Origin: Bacillota bacterium
Lineage (GTDB): Bacteria; Bacillota; Clostridia; Christensenellales; SZUA-584
NCBI GenBank assembly: GCA_023391105.1
Contig: JAEWBO010000023.1
Location: 1-64,000 of the forward strand
Reading direction: 5' to 3'
Length of the DNA stretch: 64,000 bases
The notes under the pieces were generated by a model. That model did no database searches. It was not told where the DNA came from and worked only from the letters and a program-made list of their open reading frames with translations. This document shows positions 44,910 to 52,432 of this stretch, piece after piece. The first letter of the stretch is position 1; every line of letters begins with the position of its first letter. A program made the position numbers and the translations under genes.

Positions 44910-46318
44910 TGCCTCTTAAAGCTTTCAATTCAAACATAATTTATTTCTCTAAAGAAAGATTGCTTAGATGTAATTACAAAACTCTCTCTTTATCCAAAGA
45001 ATTAGAGACTATAATCAACCACAAATCGAAACACGAAAGAATAAAAGACTACTTTGATATTTTAAGCGGATTTGCATTTAAAAGCGAGGATTATGTCTTA
45101 GAGGGGGTATCCTTAGTCAGAATTGGAGATTTAAATGAAGAATTTAATATAGAGGATATGGCTAAATTGCCCGAAGAATTCTTAGATCAATATTCCCAGT
45201 ATGTGTTAGAACAAGACGATATTTTAGTTTCCTTAACAGGTGATGGCGTCATAAAAACAGCTTTGGTGAATCAAAACGGATTGTTGCTAAATCAACGTGT
45301 TGGAGCATTGAGAGCTAAAAGAGAAGTAAATATTAGATTTATTCACTATCTGTTGTCAACTTCAATAGTAAAAAAGCAGTTTTTATGGTTATCAAATGGG
45401 AAAGCCCAATTAAATATCAGCCCGTTAGACTTTCTAAGTATAAAAATACCAATTATTGACGTAAATAAACAGGAAAGAGCTCTTATTGAAACCAGTCCTA
45501 TCGAACAAAAAATCAAAAGCTTAAAATCTAAGATTTTACCTTCTCAAAAGGTTATTGATGAAGTATTCGCACGTGAATTTGGATTTGATTATGCCGAATT
45601 TGAACGGCTACACGGAATAAAATCATATATGATCGGCATTGATTCTTTTTCAAACAACCCCGATTTACGGTTTAGTGCTAAATTTCACCGTGAAGCAGGG
45701 GAATATGTAATGCATGAATTATGCTGTATAACTAATAAGAAAATCAAGAATTATTTAGTCGAGCCAATATGTCTGGGTGCAAGCATATCACCAAAGGATT
45801 ATGATGATAACGGCGAATATTATTATTTGTCAATGGCAACGATTAAGAATTGGGGATTTGATAAAGAAAATGCAACCCTAACATCAAATGAATATTCTAA
45901 CGAGAAAACTAATAAATACGTTAAGAACGGTGATATAATACTTGCTCGTTCAGGTGAGGGAACCATTGGGAAAGTCGCTTTGATTCAAGATGAGGACATT
46001 AAAGCCATTTTTGCGGACTTTACAATGCGAATACGCCTAAATAATTACAACCATAGATTTGCTTATTACTATATGAGGACTACGTATTTTCAATATCTTG
46101 TTGAAATTTTCAAAAAGGGGTTAGGAAATAACACAAATATATTTCCGATAGTAATTCAAGAGTTTCCTATCCCCGATATATCATCCAAAGAACAGGATCG
46201 CATTGTGAAAGAAATTCAAGAAGAAATCAATAAGCAGAACGCTATAAAATCAGAAATTTCTTCGTTGCGGGAACAAATTAACGAGATAATCGAAAGCGTA
46301 TTAATGTCAAAAAAATAG
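44909..46318 (+). CDS. hsdS: Specificity subunit of the restriction-modification system (HsdS-like)
   Basis: The 469-residue protein has two target recognition domains (about 45-195 and 270-420), each followed by a long helix (ERALIETSPIEQKIKSLKSK and KEQDRIVKEIQEEINKQN). This is the classic HsdS arrangement, recognising a two-part sequence. The start is a GTG that overlaps the methylase stop by one base, behind AAGGAGG. The N-terminal 40 residues resemble a short assembly segment. The target sequence cannot be inferred. Confidence 0.88.
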   Translation: MPLKAFNSNIIYFSKERLLRCNYKTLSLSKELETIINHKSKHERIKDYFDILSGFAFKSEDYVLEGVSLVRIGDLNEEFNIEDMAKLPEEFLDQYSQYVLEQDDILVSLTGDGVIKTALVNQNGLLLNQRVGALRAKREVNIRFIHYLLSTSIVKKQFLWLSNGKAQLNISPLDFLSIKIPIIDVNKQERALIETSPIEQKIKSLKSKILPSQKVIDEVFAREFGFDYAEFERLHGIKSYMIGIDSFSNNPDLRFSAKFHREAGEYVMHELCCITNKKIKNYLVEPICLGASISPKDYDDNGEYYYLSMATIKNWGFDKENATLTSNEYSNEKTNKYVKNGDIILARSGEGTIGKVALIQDEDIKAIFADFTMRIRLNNYNHRFAYYYMRTTYFQYLVEIFKKGLGNNTNIFPIVIQEFPIPDISSKEQDRIVKEIQEEINKQNAIKSEISSLREQINEIIESVLMSKK

Positions 46319-46549
46319 GCATTAAAATGTATTTTCTTATCGGTATACAACAACGGCGAGTTATTTCTATCCGACTTTTACTTATGATTGGTAATGCTAT
46401 AATGCCGACTACTATACTGGGCGAATTACACCACCATTAACTATCTAACAGGGAAAGAACGATAGTGTTCACACACGCATTCAATTACGCCGTAACGTAA
46501 TCTTATGTATGCTCGAACATGCAAATATGAACAATGAACTAATTTAAAG

Positions 46550-46590
46550 AATAATAGGGAGAACATATAATTGATCTCCCTATTATTTAG
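46550..46590. terminator. Bidirectional terminator between hsdS and the minus-strand genes
   Basis: AATAATAGGGAG (46550-46561) pairs perfectly with CTCCCTATTATT (46576-46587). A- and T-rich flanks allow it to work in both directions for the convergent operons. Confidence 0.75.
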
Positions 46591-46595
46591 TATAA

Positions 46596-47249
46596 TCAAT
46601 ATGTGTATCTTACATTGAATAATGGATCGTTTTGATATCTGAAATACACTATTCTTCTATTAAGGTTCGTCAACTCAACAATTTGCTCTTCAATCTTTGA
46701 CCCGTCCGGTTGAAGTCCAGAAGTCAACTCTGCATTTAATTGTGATCCGATTGGCATAATTACTGACAATTGAACTGCGCCTCCAGCTTGCACTTCTAGA
46801 CCATCAAACGGTAAAACCACTTTGAATTCAAAATCGTTTGATGCTGGGATAGGGAATATCTTGTAATCATACGACAATCTAAATAGGTTATTCGTACCTG
46901 TTATAGGTTCTAAACTTTGCTTTTTCATCATTGAAAGCATTAGAAACTTTGATGCATCTTCTAAAGTACCGTCAAAGTTTCCTGATAACGCTTGTTCTTT
47001 GATATCTTCTGTGCCTTCCAACAATTTTGTTTCTGACATAGGGTACATTAGAAAGTTTGTTGCTTTAAATATGATCTCCGCTGCTGGGTTAGGTGTAACA
47101 CCAGCAGGAACATACCAATACATTTCTTGTGGTATTGCTTCGCTGGTTTGTAGTAGTGTTTCTACATGAACTACATCGAATTGTCCTCCGTTGAATCTTG
47201 AAGTGTTATGAATTACAGCAGTTAAATCTTGCAAAACAATATTTGGCAT
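46596..47249 (-). CDS. Unknown protein, third gene of the TIR-like module
   Basis: The 217-residue protein is not recognised. It starts MPNIVLQDLTAVIHNTSRFN behind GAAGG; the frame to 47276 adds nine unsupported residues. There is no signal peptide, helix or cysteine. The sequence is rich in beta-prone stretches (FKVVLPFDGLEVQAGGAVQLSV, in parts; RRIVYFRYQNDPLFNVRYTY), suggesting a beta-sandwich. It lies 108 bases after the TIR-like gene in the same direction and ends at the shared terminator. It could be part of the same system, for example a sensor for a phage component, or a separate cargo gene. Confidence 0.75.
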   Translation of the reverse strand: MPNIVLQDLTAVIHNTSRFNGGQFDVVHVETLLQTSEAIPQEMYWYVPAGVTPNPAAEIIFKATNFLMYPMSETKLLEGTEDIKEQALSGNFDGTLEDASKFLMLSMMKKQSLEPITGTNNLFRLSYDYKIFPIPASNDFEFKVVLPFDGLEVQAGGAVQLSVIMPIGSQLNAELTSGLQPDGSKIEEQIVELTNLNRRIVYFRYQNDPLFNVRYTY

Positions 47250-47357
47250 ATAATTACCTTCTTTTTTTAATATCATTATATATCTTACCTTACACCGAGT
47301 ACCAAAAAGTGGACATTAACAGCGTTATATGTAAGAGTATATAATTTTGATATAGTA

Positions 47358-48038
47358 TTAAACTTCTTTCATTATTTCATAATTATCAATACTATCCTGA
47401 CGTTCATATGCTTTATCAATATAATAGTTAATATTGATAATAAAGTTGTCCCATCTAACAGCTTTGATGTAACTGGGTTCTCCAGTCCAGATAGTATCAT
47501 TATTAATACAGGTTCTTTTACTGCCATCTTTCTCATTGAATTTATTCTTCTTAATAATAGTAAAAAGTTTGTTGGTGTAATGCATGGTGCAAGGATTAGA
47601 ACAACAACTTTTACTTTCTAGATAATATGAGTAGGAATTATTACTATCGGGTAACACAACGGCTATCATAGCATTAGTTTTACTTGTAATTGGATTTCCA
47701 TTTTTATCTTTGCGGCTAGTTGCTTTAACTGAATATGAGACTTCCCAAGGTATCCATTGATTTCTTTCTGTTTTATTTGTTTCTTTCATATTGGGCGAAA
47801 TAAAGACTATTGTTAAGGTACTGTCATAGATTCTATCCCTAAGTTTTTGCCAGATTGTTTCGTCACTTAATTTGGATAAATCTTCGCCATCAGATTCTCC
47901 CTTGAAAATATGATTTGTTGAATCAAGTTTTGATTCAAATTCATCAACATAATCGCGGACAGTACAATTTTTCCAATAGTGAATATTGTATACATTATCG
48001 TCAGCATACTTATAAGACGTAAATATTTTATGCCCCAT
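47358..48038 (-). CDS. TIR-like domain protein (MTH538/DUF1863 type, ThsB-like)
   Basis: The 226-residue protein has the pattern of the MTH538 TIR-like family: an initial strand KIFTSYKYAD, a middle STLTIVFISPNMKET and the following NQWIPWEVSYSV, as in the ThsB proteins of Thoeris antiphage systems, which make an NAD-derived signal after infection. Clear additional domains are absent, but a Cys-rich loop (CCSNPCTMHY) is unusual. It starts behind GGAGG one base after the upstream membrane-protein gene, so the two are surely co-translated. Enzyme or signalling activity is inferred from family, not seen. Confidence 0.82.
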   Translation of the reverse strand: MGHKIFTSYKYADDNVYNIHYWKNCTVRDYVDEFESKLDSTNHIFKGESDGEDLSKLSDETIWQKLRDRIYDSTLTIVFISPNMKETNKTERNQWIPWEVSYSVKATSRKDKNGNPITSKTNAMIAVVLPDSNNSYSYYLESKSCCSNPCTMHYTNKLFTIIKKNKFNEKDGSKRTCINNDTIWTGEPSYIKAVRWDNFIININYYIDKAYERQDSIDNYEIMKEV

Positions 48039-48039
48039 T

Positions 48040-48471
48040 TTATTTACCTCCTATTAAAATTGAAAGGATAATAACAATTACTATTAATAATGCAGTCGGA
48101 AAGTAAAACCAGAGTTCAGTTGGAGAAAAGAGACTTTGTAAATAACAGGTTTTTTGTGAATAATTTGATTCAGGTTTTGTAAGATCAAAATTAATGTCTT
48201 TTACATTTTCTAACGCACTTCTTTTATATAGTATCCGGTATTTTCTTTCAATTTGAAGATAATAAGAATCTAAGCCCCAAAACATAATAGTTGGTATATA
48301 AGCAAGAAGGAAGAAAAGCAGATTAGAATTTTTTTCTGATAAAATAAGAATTCCAGATATTAAAGTTATTGTCCAACCTTTTAGGGCAAACGAATTATGT
48401 GTCATACGATTAATAATATTTTGAATCATTTCTAGATGTCTTATTTTAGGTTCTAAATTTTCGGAATCCAT
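48040..48471 (-). CDS. Small two-helix membrane protein paired with the TIR-like gene
   Basis: The 143-residue protein starts MDSENLEPKIRHLEMIQ behind GGAGG; the longer frame to 48549 is unsupported. Two adjacent helices (about 30-65: GWTITLISGILIL then LLFFLLAYIPTIMFWGLD) follow an N-terminal amphipathic helix, and a third hydrophobic segment ends the protein (FPTALLIVIVIILSILIGG). The INRMTHNSFALKGWTIT pattern resembles small oligomeric membrane proteins found beside TIR-like proteins in other bacteria (annotated, as I recall, as a RipA-type octameric family). A membrane effector opened by a TIR-made signal is a reasonable hypothesis. Confidence 0.8.
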   Translation of the reverse strand: MDSENLEPKIRHLEMIQNIINRMTHNSFALKGWTITLISGILILSEKNSNLLFFLLAYIPTIMFWGLDSYYLQIERKYRILYKRSALENVKDINFDLTKPESNYSQKTCYLQSLFSPTELWFYFPTALLIVIVIILSILIGGK

Positions 48472-48611
48472 GTTTCCTCCTTGAAGAAGTTTGAATGAAA
48501 GTAATATGTTTAGTTTATTATACCACATACTTCCTAAACTTTTCAACATATTCTAACACCATATCCATTATTATGATATAATGTGAGCGATATTTTGTTG
48601 GAGGATAGAAA

Positions 48612-48677
48612 ATGGCGTGCCACGTTTTAAGCGTTGCCCAAAACGATTCAAAATGTTGTTCGTGTGAGTGCCGTTAA
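48612..48677 (+). CDS. Possible 21-residue Cys-rich peptide near the right end
   Basis: A short frame behind TTGGAGGAT (7-9 bases) and downstream of a TATAAT box (48577 region) encodes 21 residues with five cysteines, four of them near the end (CCSCECR). It might be a real small peptide, but length and lack of a clear -35 box leave it uncertain. The rest of the 48,472-48,963 interval holds only arm-type repeats and attR. Confidence 0.3.
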   Translation: MACHVLSVAQNDSKCCSCECR

Positions 48678-48795
48678 TCCATAATATATCATATATTGCC
48701 TCCATATTTAAGAAAGGCAACATATGCCAATAAATTTCTATTGTTAAAAAACCAGCGTTCCATAATGTTTTATTTGATGTGTAATAGTAGGCTCA

Positions 48796-48813
48796 TCTAA
48801 CACTTTTCTAACA
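48796..48813 (+). repeat. Possible integrase arm-binding repeat, right end
   Basis: TCTAACACTTTTCTAACA, differing from the left-end copy (37280-37298) by one missing base, same orientation. A half copy TCTAACACC lies at 48552-48560. Confidence 0.5.
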
Positions 48814-48963
48814 TTTTCTCGTTTTCCGTCCAAAATTGAAACTTCTGCTCTATAGGCTTTCTTTAATTAATTTCTCTTTATACCCCGATTTTACTTGTGC
48901 ATTCAAGGCTTTTTCCACTAATAGATAAAAGCCTTTGGATACTATTAAAAGATAGCCCCCGTC

Positions 48964-49009
48964 AATGGGGTTCAAGAGGCCGGAGGTTCGAATCCTCTCA
49001 CCCAGACCA
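48964..49009 (+). other. attR, displaced 3' half of tRNA-Pro
   Basis: The 46 bases match the anticodon loop to CCA end of tRNA-Pro except at 48985 (G versus A) and 48995 (C versus T). No tRNA 5' half precedes it, so it is not a functional tRNA. It must be the original chromosomal 3' end pushed away by integration. Confidence 0.85.
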
Positions 49010-49023
49010 CGTCGAAATGGACT

Positions 49024-49060
49024 ACGCTTCGTTCGCTTTTCGGACGAAGCGTTTCTCTTT
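49024..49060 (+). terminator. Displaced original terminator of tRNA-Pro
   Basis: ACGCTTCGT (49024-49032) with ACGAAGCGT (49044-49052), followed by TTCTCTTT, 15 bases after attR. It is in the right place to be the tRNA's native terminator before integration. Confidence 0.6.
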
Positions 49061-49337
49061 ATCCGTCCGAAAAGCTCACACGCTCCGTCATTGCTCCTTT
49101 TCCACAAAAAGCCGCGTTCGCATCGGCTAAGCGCTTGCAAGCGCGCGCTTTGACGCCGATTTGCTCACTACCACCTTTTTTGCGGTTGCCGCCTTCGGCG
49201 GCGATTGAACCCAAATGTGGGATCCGTTTTCATCTCAGTCTTTTTCTTTTTCTCATGCAACCCCAAATTTGGCCACCTCTAATTAAACTACTAATGGATT
49301 TATACAACTTCTTATTTGCTTAGTATGAGAGCAGGAG

Positions 49338-49364
49338 ATAACATATATATCTCGAATATGTTAT
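49338..49364. promoter_or_regulatory. Dyad upstream of the isomerase gene
   Basis: ATAACATAT (49338-49346) and ATATGTTAT (49356-49364) are perfect 9-base arms, overlapping a TATACT box at 49362-49367 about 80 bases before the gene. Possible operator. The remaining bases between 49061 and 49449 show only GC-rich inverted sequence (GCCGCCTTCGGCGGC near 49190). Confidence 0.4.
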
Positions 49365-49449
49365 ACTAAATCACAATAAAAAAATGGATATAACACTTGC
49401 GGTGTTTCTCCGCACATTCTAACTTCAATATAAAAGGAGATAAATTTAT

Positions 49450-50934
49450 ATGATCAATATCCCTGAAGTCAAAATGGGCATTGTGGCCGTCAGCCGTGAC
49501 TGCTTCCCGATTGATCTGTCCATCGAGAGACGCAAAGCTGTCATTGAGGCCTGCCAGAGAAAGAACATTTCAATTATCGAAATTGAAACGACGATTGAAA
49601 ATGAGCATGATACGATGCGTGCGCTTGAAGAGCTGAAGGAAAAGGGTGTCAACGCGCTTGTTGTGTTTCTTGGTAACTTCGGCCCAGAAGGCCCCGAAAC
49701 TATGCTGGCGCAGGAGTTTAATGGGCCGTCGATGTTTTGTGCGGCTGCCGAAGAAAATATCGAGGTGCTCTCGAGCCGCCGCGGAGACGCATACTGCGGC
49801 ATGCTTAATGCCAGCTATAATTTGAAATTACGCAAGGTCAACGCATACATACCCGAAAAACCAGTCGGGACGGCTGAGCAAATCGCAGACTTGATTCAAG
49901 AGTTCCTGCCGATCTCACGCGCCATTATTGGCGTCAAGGGTCTCAAAATCATAACATTCGGTCCGCGCCCGTTTGATTTTCTCGCATGCAACGCGCCGAT
50001 TGCGCCGCTGTTCAAAATCGGTGTCAATGTGCAGGAAAATTCCGAGCTTGATCTGTTTGCGGCCTTTAACAAGCTCAAGGATGATCCGCGTATTCCCGCT
50101 GTCGTTGCGGATATGGAAAAGGAGCTCAAAGAGGGCAACTGCATGCCTGGCATACTGCCCAAACTGGCACAGTTTGAGATCACGCTTCTTGACTGGATAG
50201 CCGAAAACAGGGGCGCAGCCAAATATGTCGCGCTGGCCAATAAGTGCTGGCCCGCTTTCCAAACGCAGTTCGGGTTCGTGCCGTGCTATGTAAATTCACG
50301 CCTGACAGCCAGAGGCATTCCTGTCGCTTGCGAAGTGGATATCTACGGCGCACTCAGCGAGTATATCGGCACATGCGTCACAGGTGCACCTGTGACCCTG
50401 CTTGATATCAACAACACGGTGCCTGCCGATATGTATGAACAGTCAATTAAAGGCAAGCTTGGCTATGGCGACAATGAGGTGTTCATGGGTTTCCATTGTG
50501 GTAACACCCCAATCTGCCGCTTGAAGAAAGGTACAATGAAATATCAGTTGATTATGCACAGAGGACTTGAGCCGGACAAAGAGCCCGATATCACGCGCGG
50601 CACGCTCGAAGGCGATATCGCCCCCGATAAGATCACGTTTTTCCGTCTGCAGGGCAACATCGAATCGCAACTTCAAAGCTATATTGCGGACGGCGAAGTC
50701 CTTCCTGTGGACACGCAGTCGTTTGGTGGCATCGGTGTGTTCGGCATTCCCGAAATGGAACGCTTTTATCGCCACGTATTGATTGAGGACGGCTATCCGC
50801 ATCACGGTGCTGTGGCATTCGGCAACGTGGGACGACAAATATTTGAAGTGATGAAGTCACTCGGCGTTGGGAAGATATCGTTCAACAGACCCAAGGGAAA
50901 TGACTATCCCACAGAGAATCCATTTATGAAGTAA
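49450..50934 (+). CDS. L-fucose/L-arabinose isomerase family protein
   Basis: The 494-residue protein has the fold and motifs of the FucI/AraA family: an N-terminal domain with EIETTIENEHDTMRALEEL, the GVKGLKIITFGPRP region, metal and substrate residues in CEVDIYGAL and MGFHCGNTP, and a C-terminal GNVGRQIFEVMKSLG. The family interconverts aldoses and ketoses. Here no kinase, aldolase or transporter of a sugar pathway is adjacent, and the sequence may belong to a divergent branch of unknown substrate. It starts behind AAGGAG and follows the element's right end. Confidence 0.8.
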   Translation: MINIPEVKMGIVAVSRDCFPIDLSIERRKAVIEACQRKNISIIEIETTIENEHDTMRALEELKEKGVNALVVFLGNFGPEGPETMLAQEFNGPSMFCAAAEENIEVLSSRRGDAYCGMLNASYNLKLRKVNAYIPEKPVGTAEQIADLIQEFLPISRAIIGVKGLKIITFGPRPFDFLACNAPIAPLFKIGVNVQENSELDLFAAFNKLKDDPRIPAVVADMEKELKEGNCMPGILPKLAQFEITLLDWIAENRGAAKYVALANKCWPAFQTQFGFVPCYVNSRLTARGIPVACEVDIYGALSEYIGTCVTGAPVTLLDINNTVPADMYEQSIKGKLGYGDNEVFMGFHCGNTPICRLKKGTMKYQLIMHRGLEPDKEPDITRGTLEGDIAPDKITFFRLQGNIESQLQSYIADGEVLPVDTQSFGGIGVFGIPEMERFYRHVLIEDGYPHHGAVAFGNVGRQIFEVMKSLGVGKISFNRPKGNDYPTENPFMK

Positions 50935-51277
50935 AGCAGAAACAAAAAGCGCTAAATGGGAGAATCCTGTATGCGGGTGTAAAAGCCGCCGCATGACGAC
51001 ATTCTTGCTGACATTCTCCTTGTGTATTGCATACTTTACTGGGTGGGATGTGAAGGGCGAGTTCATCTTGACCCTTGACATCCCATTCAATCATTTCTAT
51101 GTTTGCTGCCTTCGGCGGCGCATTCATCCTCATATCAATATCATCATGGGCATATCTCATTGTGGATTTAATATCTCCGTGTCTGAGCCATGACTGAATC
51201 TGCAGCCTGCTAAGATGTGTTTGTATTTCATATTGATTTTGTATGAATATGTTGCTAACATGAGGATGAATCAACAT
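50924..51277 (-). pseudogene. Remnant of a tyrosine recombinase C-terminus
   Basis: Within this frame the segment HPHVSNIF...WLRHGDIKSTMRYAHDDIDMRMNA resembles the last part of tyrosine integrases: box II histidines, then the G-H-(S/D)-I pattern altered to RHGDI, then the TMRYAH tyrosine. There is no catalytic arginine domain upstream, because the frame is cut at the xdhC side, and the rest is degenerate. It has no ribosome binding site. It is probably a decayed scar of an older integration next to the present one. Confidence 0.45.
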
Positions 51278-51294
51278 CGAAAGGCTTAAACGAT

Positions 51295-52308
51295 ATGAAT
51301 CATGAGATATACAAGAGTATACTAAGCTCTTTATATAGCCATATTGGTATTATTCTTCAGACCCAGATTCAGGATAACGAAGGAGAAAGTACGGCTATCC
51401 GTAAACGGCTGTTGGATGCGAATGATCCGCAAGCTGTCACCGCATATCAAAACGGTTGTCCGGCTATGGTACGATCAGACAACATATCGACAGTATGGGA
51501 GCCGTACTTTCCTGAAGAACGGCTGATTGTGCTGGGAGGCGGTCATATTGCACTGCCGTTGGTCGATTTCGCATCGAAGACAGGGTTTTCTGTTGTCATC
51601 GCCGATGACCGCCCGAGCTTTGCCAACACGCTCCGTTTCCCCTCTGCGCAATCTGTGCTTTGTGAGAGCTTTGAAAAGGTGTTTGAAAGCCTTCAGGTGA
51701 CAGCGAGCGACTATGTGGTCATCATCACGCGTGGCCATCGTTATGATATGCTTTGTATGGAAAAGCTGCTGCAAGGAACCGAGCCGCACTATACGGGCAT
51801 GATCGGCTCACGCAGGCGCGTGAATGCGTTAAAGGACGCGATGATTGAACAAGGACATGACAAATATCGTATTAACCGGGTGCATACACCCATTGGTCTG
51901 CCTATCGGCGCTGTCACACCGGCGGAAATCGCTGTATCGATATTATCAGAGCTTATTGCATGCAAACGTCTCGGTTCCAAGGGTCATGGCCGCCGCGGCG
52001 ATATTGATATGCAGGTGCTGCGCACATTGGCTGAGGAAAAGGATGTTCCCAAAGCTGTCGTGACGGTTATCGCTGCGAAGGGCTCGGTACCGCGTGGCCC
52101 GGGCGCAAAAATGCTGGTGTATGCCGATCGGCGTATCGTCGGCAGTGTTGGCGGCGGCTGCAGCGAATCCGAGGTGATTCGCCTCGCACAGCAGCTCATC
52201 GGCACAGGCAGATATCTGCTGCACACCGTTGATTTAACTGCAGAGATTGCGGAAGAGGAAGGCATGGTTTGTGGCGGCGTCATGCAGGTTCTAATCGAAG
52301 ATTACTAA
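51295..52308 (+). CDS. XdhC/CoxI family protein with swapped domain order
   Basis: XdhC proteins deliver sulfurated molybdenum cofactor to xanthine dehydrogenase-type enzymes. In this 337-residue protein the Rossmann half (VLGGGHIALPLVDFA at about 75-90, GMIGSRRRV at about 165) comes first and the CoxI-like half (VTVIAAKGSVPRGPGAKMLV, VGSVGGGCSESEV) comes last, the reverse of the order in classical XdhC. Both cofactor motifs and the cysteine in GGGCSE are intact. It stands alone, with no molybdenum hydroxylase gene nearby. A weak AAAGG precedes the start. Confidence 0.85.
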   Translation: MNHEIYKSILSSLYSHIGIILQTQIQDNEGESTAIRKRLLDANDPQAVTAYQNGCPAMVRSDNISTVWEPYFPEERLIVLGGGHIALPLVDFASKTGFSVVIADDRPSFANTLRFPSAQSVLCESFEKVFESLQVTASDYVVIITRGHRYDMLCMEKLLQGTEPHYTGMIGSRRRVNALKDAMIEQGHDKYRINRVHTPIGLPIGAVTPAEIAVSILSELIACKRLGSKGHGRRGDIDMQVLRTLAEEKDVPKAVVTVIAAKGSVPRGPGAKMLVYADRRIVGSVGGGCSESEVIRLAQQLIGTGRYLLHTVDLTAEIAEEEGMVCGGVMQVLIEDY

Positions 52309-52333
52309 TCCTGATATTTTTATGTATTTGAAA

Positions 52334-52369
52334 ACAGGCAGCCGGTGTAGAGAATAACTGCCTGTCATT
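52334..52369. terminator. Terminator-like hairpin between convergent xdhC and the long minus operon
   Basis: ACAGGCAG (52334-52341) pairs perfectly with CTGCCTGT (52358-52365), with modest T/A-rich flanks on both sides. Confidence 0.55.
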
Positions 52370-52432
52370 TAATCAGAATACCTAAATATGAGTGCCTTTA
52401 TGTGTTGCCTCTAAGATCGTCCTCAAAGCTTG

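Larger units (their letters stand above)
37165..49009. mobile_element. Integrative element of about 11.8 kb in tRNA-Pro, with CRESS-like Rep and two defence modules
   Basis: The element is bounded by 46-base direct repeats (attL 37165-37210, attR 48964-49009; 44 of 46 identical, distance 11,799). Gene content, left to right: integrase, excisionase, CRESS-like Rep, replication-origin hairpin, FtsK/TcpA-type ATPase and a small protein (all minus); XRE regulator, fused nuclease-methylase and specificity subunit (plus); an unknown protein, a TIR-like protein and a membrane protein (minus). There are no conjugation channel or capsid genes, so it is best described as an integrated plasmid or integrative mobilisable element. 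The cargo half is clearly AT-richer than the chromosome. Confidence 0.88.

Noticed and set aside
46319..46595. An additional gene between hsdS and the TIR-like module
   Set aside because: Stops occur in all frames; the interval holds a bidirectional terminator only.
48964..49009. A second tRNA-Pro gene
   Set aside because: Only the 3' part from the anticodon loop is present; there is no acceptor 5' strand or D arm. It is attR.
48850..49140. Frames across attR on both strands
   Set aside because: They are read through tRNA remnant and terminator sequence; no initiation signals.
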